From: Enoplolaimus lenunculus
Lineage: Eukaryota > Nematoda > Enoplea > Enoplida > Thoracostomopsidae
NCBI GenBank assembly: GCA_030248215.1
Contig: JASANG010000471.1
Span: forward strand, 62,001-126,000
DNA: 64,000 nt
Direction: 5' to 3'
Positions within the stretch are counted from its first letter, which is position 1; each line of letters opens with the position of its first letter. Below are positions 44,311-64,000 of this stretch, piece by piece. Under the pieces are notes generated by a model. The model saw only the letters and a program-made list of their open reading frames with translations, was not told the DNA's origin and did no database searches. A program made the translations under genes and the position numbers.

Positions 44311-44891
44311 CAGAGTGCAACCAGAGGCGAAAAATACCAGACGCACACACAAAAAAGTATTTCTGAATTTATTCAGAAAAGTATTTTCTGTGGCAAATCT
44401 GAAAAGTTTTTCTCATATTTAAGACAATTGGTCTAAAAGTGACTGGAAAACGTTTGTTTTCAGACTTTATTTCAAAACTTTTTTGGAAAACTTTTCTTTC
44501 AAATCTTTTTTGGAAAACTGTTCTTTTATAACAGAAATACTTTTCAAGTGCACTTTGCTAACAATATTTCATAAATGTAAGAATTTTTTTCTTAAATATC
44601 AGAAGTAGTATTTTGAGTGCAGGAAGCCGGAGGTCAACTGGTGCGAAAATATGTAAGTTTAAAATGATGTTTAATTTGCTAATTTTAACAATAAGGTGTT
44701 TATAAATCATTTGCTTTTACGCTTATTTTTTACGAAATCTCGGCAATTAACGCGCCAAACAAAAATTTTGTAAAAAATAGGCATAATTTTACTACTGAAA
44801 TTGCCGAAACCTCCGGCAAAAATTCTACCGAAGCCGGAAGTCGATTTTCTGCCGGAGACGGAGACAGAGACAGACCTCCGGTTGTACCCTG
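44311..44891. repeat. CAGAGTGCAACC-type element just upstream of NT5C3
   Basis: Left CAGAGTGCAACC and right GGTTGTACCCTG are inverted ends. AT-alternating flanks on both sides hide any target duplication. It contains repeated GAAAACTTTTC and CCGGAGGT-type words. It belongs to the CAGGGTGCAACCGG family. Confidence 0.65.
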
Positions 44892-45448
44892 ATACATATA
44901 TATAGTGTTTTTTGATATTTTATTGCTAAATCTGAAAATCTTAGTTCACATGCGACAGAATGGTTTGTCGCATGACTCGGTAGAATTTCTGCCAACGATT
45001 TCGGCAATGGCAACTTCACCAGTCAAATTTTTACTTTTATGGAAAGAAACGGGCCAAGAAACAATGGACTAATTGGTCCAATTTGTGAAAGTTACAGTAC
45101 CGACGGTTGTGCTGACGCCAATGTAAAAAACCGCTAGTGCCCAAGACCCATTTATCCACTATGCGCCCGTTTCTAGATGTGATGTATAAAATAAACCTGG
45201 TAGAAAATTAAAACACCTTTAAACACGTAGGCACTGTTGCACTGCCTAAGAGGCTTACAAGTCTTTGTTAACCCATACTACAGTTTTAAATGCATTTTAA
45301 AAAGCTGTATAAGACAATCAGTATACTTTAATGTTTATTGCTGCAAGCAAATACTATTTTAAAAACGTCAAAACCGATTTGACGCATCATTCTTGATGAC
45401 ATACTTGCGTGCAAAAGTTTTGAACATTTTTAACGATATGATATGGCG

Positions 45449-45607
45449 AGCCAATGTTACTTTGAGAAGCACAACAGTACTATACTCCTACACCTAAGCC
45501 TCAACGTAAAGAAAAACCTGTAAACAAAACCTAAGCAAATGAATCTAGTTTAAGTAAACAATTTACAGCTTAAATTTAATCTATTGGAGTCCCGTTGTAA
45601 CGCTGAA
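45449..45607. repeat. Degenerate CCTAAG-core MITE (family A)
   Basis: Left GAGCCAATGTTACTTTGAGAAG and core CACCTAAGCCTCAACGTAAAG match family A. The right end near GTCCCGTTGTAACG is decayed and approximate. Confidence 0.6.
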
Positions 45608-46249
45608 AGGCGGCGGGTTTAACCCCGATCCCGACACCAACCACGTACCGAAATTCAAAATATACACTTTGCATATGTGCAGATATACCCTTATAGTGTA
45701 AGGGTAGCTTTGATGTCCCCTATGAACAAGCTTAATCGGGTATACCGGCACTCGGTACACAACCTCCGTAAGAGTCCAATGCACCCTCTGTAATACTACT
45801 CAAGTGCTGGCCGTCCTTTGTATACTACTCAATTTGGCACGAGGACGTGTCCTGGCGCAATCCAAAATATCACAAGTATGTCACACTCAATCCTACGAGT
45901 AACGCGTAAAATGTTCTCAGACTATTCAATAACTCTAGTACCCCGCCTTTAGAACCAACTACCTAAGGAAATTGGATGAATTAGAGCAAAAATTGGGCAG
46001 GATCCTAATTAGGATAAAGAATTCGCAGAGTAAAGCATCATATGGATTCTTTTAAATATTTACTCGCTTTATACAATTCCGACTAGGTTCATGTCGTTTG
46101 TTTGGCAGCTACGAAGTGTTAGCACTGTTTCAAAAATCATAAGTAGGAGGTACGACACCAGGCTTTTAAATAAAACAATACAAAGCCTAATATAAAATTG
46201 AGAATAAAAGATAGGCATCTATAAAGTGTTGTTGCTCATCATTCGTGTA

Positions 46250-46435
46250 CACTGCAAAAAATGGTGAGTCAAATTGACTCTTCGAAATAGGCTTTTCCGG
46301 AGTGAGTCAAATTCCACTCCGCCAGTGGAATTCGACTCACTGAACGACTCCGCTGAGTCGAATTTGACTCAGCCTGTATAGTCCGGAAAAGCCTATTTCG
46401 AAGAGAGTCAATTTGACTCACCATTTTTTGCAGTA
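46250..46435. repeat. Near-perfect hairpin MITE flanked by TA
   Basis: The left arm CACTGCAAAAAATGGTGAGT and its inverted copy at the right end pair over more than 60 bases, including GGCTTTTCCGG. The 186-bp unit folds on itself almost completely. TA stands on both sides, as for Tc1/mariner-type mobilisation. GAGTCAAATT words recur inside. Confidence 0.85.
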
Positions 46436-47085
46436 TACTGTGTGAAACTGATATATAATATACGTTTTTCATTATTTTTATCGCTATGTTTCCGTCATTA
46501 TGATTATCCGTTACACCCTGGATAATCGTAATCCAACTTCACTCCACTCTGCTCAGTTAAAACCATTTAAGTAGTTTAATTTTAATCTGAATTGCAACTA
46601 GTTATAATTGTGTCAAAATGCTCCTTTCACGAAACTCGATTTTCGCAACATGAAATGTATTAAAATATACCCAAGACCAAGCCTAGTTTACTTTATTTTA
46701 CTCAGTATGAAACAGAATATGTTGTCTGAAATAGACGTTGTATTCCTTCAAAAATATGTTCCGGAATGATACGATACATTTGGAGCTTACTGAAATTGAC
46801 ATGTGCTACAAGTGGTATTTTTGGAAAAGAATATCAAAACACCACAGCATACGCAAGGTGTTGTGGATCCTGCTTGTGTGGTTTATTTTATGAAAAATTT
46901 TAGGACCTGGGCTCCCTTTACACGTACGCTCTGAAGACGATAATACACTTTATTAACATCACATTAAGCAAACTCTACAAAATATTAGTCTATTCAAGTC
47001 AAATACAAAAATTCATTAAACTGTACTACGTATAGCATAAGTTTAACGGTTCGGTCATGAAGCAGGTCATGCAAATTAACCTTCG

Positions 47086-47206
47086 TTACTTTGAGGGCGT
47101 ACCGATTAAGCTTTAGACCATTTTCGCTTAGATCACGTTCATCGTTACGCTAAGGCTTAGGAATATGCTTCTAACTGCTATTACAACCCTTAAAGTAACA
47201 TTGGCA
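47086..47206. repeat. Degenerate CCTAAG-core MITE (family A)
   Basis: The left side has CGTTACTTTGAGGGCGT and the right side CCCTTAAAGTAACATTGGC. The core CGCTAAGGCTTAGGAATATG matches family A in reverse. No target duplication defined. Confidence 0.65.
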
Positions 47207-47471
47207 CAATTGTTTCGTATTATAAGAACTTAACAACACCCAACCTCCAATTCAGCGCAAAATGTATATACATTAATGACGCACCTAACCTAGGTGGCTT
47301 TGAAACTTTGTACTACTTCGCACAGACACGCTATACTATCAACACAATCCTTTATCCTCAGCCCTTTGTTACATGAATGTTTTCTGCTTATATCTGTAAT
47401 CTAATTTCACGATATTATTCGATCCATGGACTATCACCACTCAGCATGGAATTTTATACAAAACTATTACG

Positions 47472-48126
47472 CTGGCTTCTCCACAGCTTGAAAATTTCCG
47501 CCGGGCAGGAGTTTTCTGGGGGGCAGCTGATTTTGCTGGGGCAAGTTTTCCTGGTGGGCCCTCAGATGATCTGGGGGGTCCTGGGGCGCAGGCTTAAAAT
47601 TTTGCAAGCCGACTTTTTGGACCATTTTTTATTCTAGATCGTGTTTCCAACTCAACTGAAGATTACTCATCGCTCAGCACGACAAAAATTCCCCGCAAAC
47701 GCTAAGAACAATAATTTTAACTAATATTACTGACAACTTTACCAGAAGTTGAAAGAAGCACAATTATGTAAAATATAGATAATCTAAAATTGAAACTGTA
47801 ATTAACATATATTTTATATATTAGTCACAGCTTCAGTTTATCATAAGGCTCAGGCGGGTTGAACTTGTTTCTGCAAGGTACTTTCGAATGCTGTATAATA
47901 TCACATTGTGCCGAATATCCGCCTCAAAAGAATTCCAGGTCTTTATGTTTTAACATTGAAAATTTTTGGCTTAGAAAAGTCCTGGGGGGTCCCCAGCAAA
48001 AAACTTTGCTGGGGGCGGCCGAAAATTCGCCGGGAAGCCTTTCCGGGGGGCGGCAAAATTTTCGCCGGGGGGGGGAATGAAAATTTCGAAAAGTGCTGGG
48101 ACCCCCCACCGCTGTGGAGAAGCCAG
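47472..48126. repeat. TIR element family 1, copy C, with 5-bp target duplication
   Basis: Starts CTGGCTTCTCCACAGC and ends with its exact reverse complement. The flanks are TTACG on both sides (47467-47471 and 48127-48131). G/C-rich subterminal blocks as in copies at 1 and 6960. No transposase. It lies 490 bases downstream of the DNM1L stop. Confidence 0.93.
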
Positions 48127-48618
48127 TTACGTATGCTAAACATCGTCCATTGTGTGTTCATTGCACGTCGCTTCGGATCCCCTAAGAACTACTCACGACA
48201 GTCAGGTGAAACCGTATCACAGTATACTAAGTTGCAATCTAAAACAAACCTCAAAGATAACAATTCTACCTTCAGTCAAAAATCACTACATTGACTTGAA
48301 ACCATTTCTTGACACAACTTTCTTTGCTTTGCAACAGATCCAGCTGCGTAGATCCATGAATCCATTGCGACATTAACATCCATGATCCCAAAACTGCCAA
48401 CTAAACACAGGACCACCAAATTCCTCACAATGCATAATACCTGAGTGCCATTACACTTCCACGCCGCGAAATTCTTTCATTAATATTATCAAGCAATCAA
48501 GAGTTAAAATCCCGCCACGACACTTAGAAGCCAATAGCGGTGCATAGAAGGACGATGAATGTCACAAGGTTCAAACACAAAGTACTAAAGCGGCACACTG
48601 TAGTTTGTTGATTATTAA

Positions 48619-61791
<13,173 letters not shown>

Positions 61792-61915
61792 ATTAAGCTA
61801 TTGAATAGAACAAATATACAAGGTGTACTGTTTGTTGTTGTTGTTGTTGTTGCGAACCGGTTGTCGGTAAATATGCAAATTAGCTGTACTATAGGTAGCA
61901 CTTAGCAGGGTTCAA

Positions 61916-62290
61916 CCGGAATTCCTGTTCCAGCCGGAATTCCTGCTAAAATTCAATTCCTGTTCCCGCTCCTGTTCCAGCATTCAAAGATGCAGGAACC
62001 GGAATTTTTACCGTTTTGTGGCGAATTATGCCTAACCATTTAAATATTGAAAACGTGATCATTGAAAAATTGTTATTTGGACATCATCGTTTTTTCAATT
62101 ACTTTAATTTTGTTAATAAACTGTTTCTGTTGCGTTTTCGCAAAAATGATGTTGAAATAGCAGAAAAATTCTTTGAAACCATTTTTTGGCAAGTATTCTG
62201 AAATGTCCTACAGTAATTCGGTGATGCAAATCATTTCAAATTCCGGTTCCTGTTCCTATCACAGCAAAATTTAGTTCCTGTTAAAACCCT
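61916..62290. repeat. CAGGGTTCAACCGG-type element upstream of DNM1L
   Basis: Left CAGGGTTCAACCGGAATTCC and right GTTCCTGTTAAAACCCT are inverted ends with many TTCCTGTTCC words. The flanks GCACTTAG and ATCCTTAG are partly alike. It lies about 125 bases upstream of the DNM1L start codon, so it may be part of the promoter region. Confidence 0.7.
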
Positions 62291-63156
62291 ATCCTTAGCT
62301 ATCCCCATAGTCAGTCTTGATCTTAAACAGCTAAAAATCGGTCGTATATTTTTACTATTTTCATCTTGAAACTTTTCTGTTATACTAAGCTAGTTAATTG
62401 TATACTTTGATGACTGGATTTTATTTGATTGTTGTTAGGATTCTTCACGAGTTGGTCACCTGGCTCCGGCACACGTTAACGTCTAGTGGCTTGCACGGTT
62501 ACAGCATACCATTTAAGGCGCTGTGTATTGGAGTTAATGTAACCGGAGTGGAAGTGTATTGGAGTTATACCGGAGCTTAGGAGTTTAGGAGCTGAGTAAT
62601 TGAGTCACTGAGTTGCTGAAGTATTATTCCGGTTGTTTTAGAATTCCGTGTTTAATTGGAGTTATTTTCAGTTAAATATTAGCGATAAGTTAACACCTTG
62701 CGTTGATATTTACTGGCATAATATTTACCTTATGCTTAGTAAAGTGTTACTACCGGCCGCCTCATATCAGAGCGTTAAGTTTCCCACAAGCCGCATCGTA
62801 TTACACACATATACACACACTTAATAAGTGGCAAATACGACATGGTGCCCACGAGGTACTCAACCCTGGTGTGACCTGTGACAAACGTGCATTTGCGAGA
62901 CAATTGGTAAGTATAGTGTAATTATTATTACTACTATTATTATTATATAAATATTATTGGGAGAACTGGGAGAAACGCAGCACACGTTGAATCGAACCGT
63001 AACTCAGGCTGAAATACAACAACAGCTGGAATACCTCAATTGGTGAAGTATGGCGGCCTCAAAAAGTTGTTCAATAATCAGGGGTTCAGACGCAAGCCTA
63101 GAACACACTTTGATATCAACAAGAATCAGCAAGGCATTTATACATCTAAACTTTTG

Positions 63157-63621
63157 TTAAGCCCTATTCACACGTGCAAGTTTTGCAGCAAAAACTTGCA
63201 CGTGCAACTTGCATATGCCAGTTTGGGCACAAAACAGGTTTGGAAGTTCTTGCTGCTGTAAATTATTTACTCGAATTCGTGGTATTAAATTTAATCCGCA
63301 CGTGTGAATGCAGTTGCAAGTCATTTCAATTTCTTGCACCTGCACTTTGATTGGCCAATCGGAAGACATGTTTTTGAGCGCTTTCGAATTAATTCAGACT
63401 TTTTGAATTTATTCAAGAAGCTTGGACTAATTCAAATATCAAACATGTTCAATATTTCTGCCTACGGCGATCGTGACGGGGTTTTACATTTTTATGCACT
63501 AAATAGGAACTATTCACATAAATTCATGGCACTGTTCATAATGAAAATGATATTATCTTGCAGTGCAATGCAGCTGCGAGTTTTCGCTGCAAAAACTAGC
63601 ACGTATGAATACGTCTTTTAA
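63157..63621. repeat. TTAA-flanked inverted-repeat element
   Basis: TTAA at 63157-63160 and 63618-63621. The inner ends GCCCTATTCACACGTGCAAG and GCACGTATGAATACGTCTT are imperfect inverted repeats. GCAAGTTTTTGC-type palindromes occur near both ends. A single end of the same family occurs at about 29967. Probably piggyBac-mobilised and non-autonomous. Confidence 0.7.
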
Positions 63622-64000
63622 TAGGTGCTTCGCACAATTCCCCAAGCTACTAGCTAAAGCCCCGCTCTTTAAAAAGCTCTCAATTTGCTACGGAATGCAC
63701 GAACTTGGGCTCATACGCTTAACGGGTATTGCGCTTACCACCAGTTCGCGATACATTTCGAGCTGACAAACACCAATATTTTTGGATTTGAAAATGTGTG
63801 CGGAAGTCCATGCAGTGTTCGAAAGTTTCGAGGCTTATGACGAAATATCTCAAGGCACTACACTCTAAACGCAGTCATATACGTAACAACGATGAAAATG
63901 CCAGTTTTCGTTGTGTCACACTCACTGCGCCTCAAAGTCCAGCTGTATTTTTATTGGTATACGCTATCAGGGTAAAAGTTGCTGTGTGCTTTAGTGCTTT

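Larger units (their letters stand above)
44892..48618. other. Spacer between NT5C3 and DNM1L, repeats only
   Basis: No gene recognised. A degenerate family A MITE (45449-45607), a hairpin MITE (46250-46435), another degenerate family A copy (47086-47206) and family 1 copy C (47472-48126) lie here. The remaining AT-rich sequence shows nothing that I can name. The DNM1L 3'UTR should occupy part of 48126-48618. Confidence 0.45.
61792..64000. other. Upstream region of DNM1L, no gene recognised
   Basis: Immediately upstream of the DNM1L ATG on its strand is a run of CAA units (plus strand (TTG)7, 61832-61852), then a transposon at 61916-62290. The stretch 62290-63150 has no structure that I can name. 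Frames of 60-105 codons near 63300-63760 overlap the TTAA-flanked repeat or lack any family resemblance. Confidence 0.45.

Noticed and set aside
47908-48294. 128-codon frame near 47.9-48.3 kb
   Set aside because: It runs through the non-autonomous family 1 element into flanking DNA, and the same frames appear in other copies only because of the shared repeat.
63304-63621. 105-codon frame upstream of DNM1L
   Set aside because: It lies wholly in the TTAA-flanked repeat 63157-63621 and has no recognisable motif.

Overview
The window is nuclear DNA of an animal. All five recognisable host genes are intron-rich with GT-AG introns. One of them, CRTC, belongs to an animal-specific family, and the tyrosyl-tRNA synthetase carries the EMAPII tail typical of animals. 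The AT-rich background and the very high density of short inverted-repeat transposons suggest a non-vertebrate animal. I cannot name the species from the sequence.

Layout. (1) 737-8117 (+): tyrosyl-tRNA synthetase (YARS), with an unexpected GST_C/eEF1B-like domain in front of the catalytic core. (2) 8118-20370: gene-poor stretch holding a compact virus-like TIR element of Polinton/adintovirus type (9522-12907), a 39-bp minisatellite (14643-14837), a Ty3/gypsy fossil (about 15050-15690), and a 1.6-kb TIR element with a second transposon inside it (17150-18741). (3) 20371-29248 (+): CRTC, the CREB-regulated transcription coactivator, reconstructed in 11 exons, with a probable long 3'UTR to about 31150. 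(4) 31151-36466: repeats and one unassigned candidate exon. (5) 36467-38730 (+): CCDC25, complete in 4 exons. (6) 44280-41058 (-): a cytosolic 5'-nucleotidase III (NT5C3-like), 4 exons. (7) 61791-48619 (-): dynamin-related protein 1 (DNM1L/DRP1), complete in 18 exons with consistent reading phase. (8) 61792-64000: upstream of DNM1L, repeats only.

The host genes are unrelated housekeeping or signalling genes (translation, CREB signalling, nucleotide breakdown, organelle fission, a membrane DNA sensor). I see no operon-like linkage. The repeat landscape is mostly non-autonomous DNA transposons. hAT-type elements (8-bp target duplications) dominate, many with a core of CCTAAG/TTAGGC-like hexamers. 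There are also TTAA-flanked elements, one carrying a tRNA-Gly-like segment, a TA-flanked hairpin element, and a family with 5-bp duplications. Several sit within tens of bases of host exons, most strikingly beside an NT5C3 splice acceptor.

The leading candidates for something new are the GST_C-TyrRS fusion and the 3.4-kb TIR-bounded capsid-gene element that has no visible polymerase or integrase. Exon boundaries were assigned by eye from splice signals, reading phase and remembered family sequences, and may be off by a few bases.
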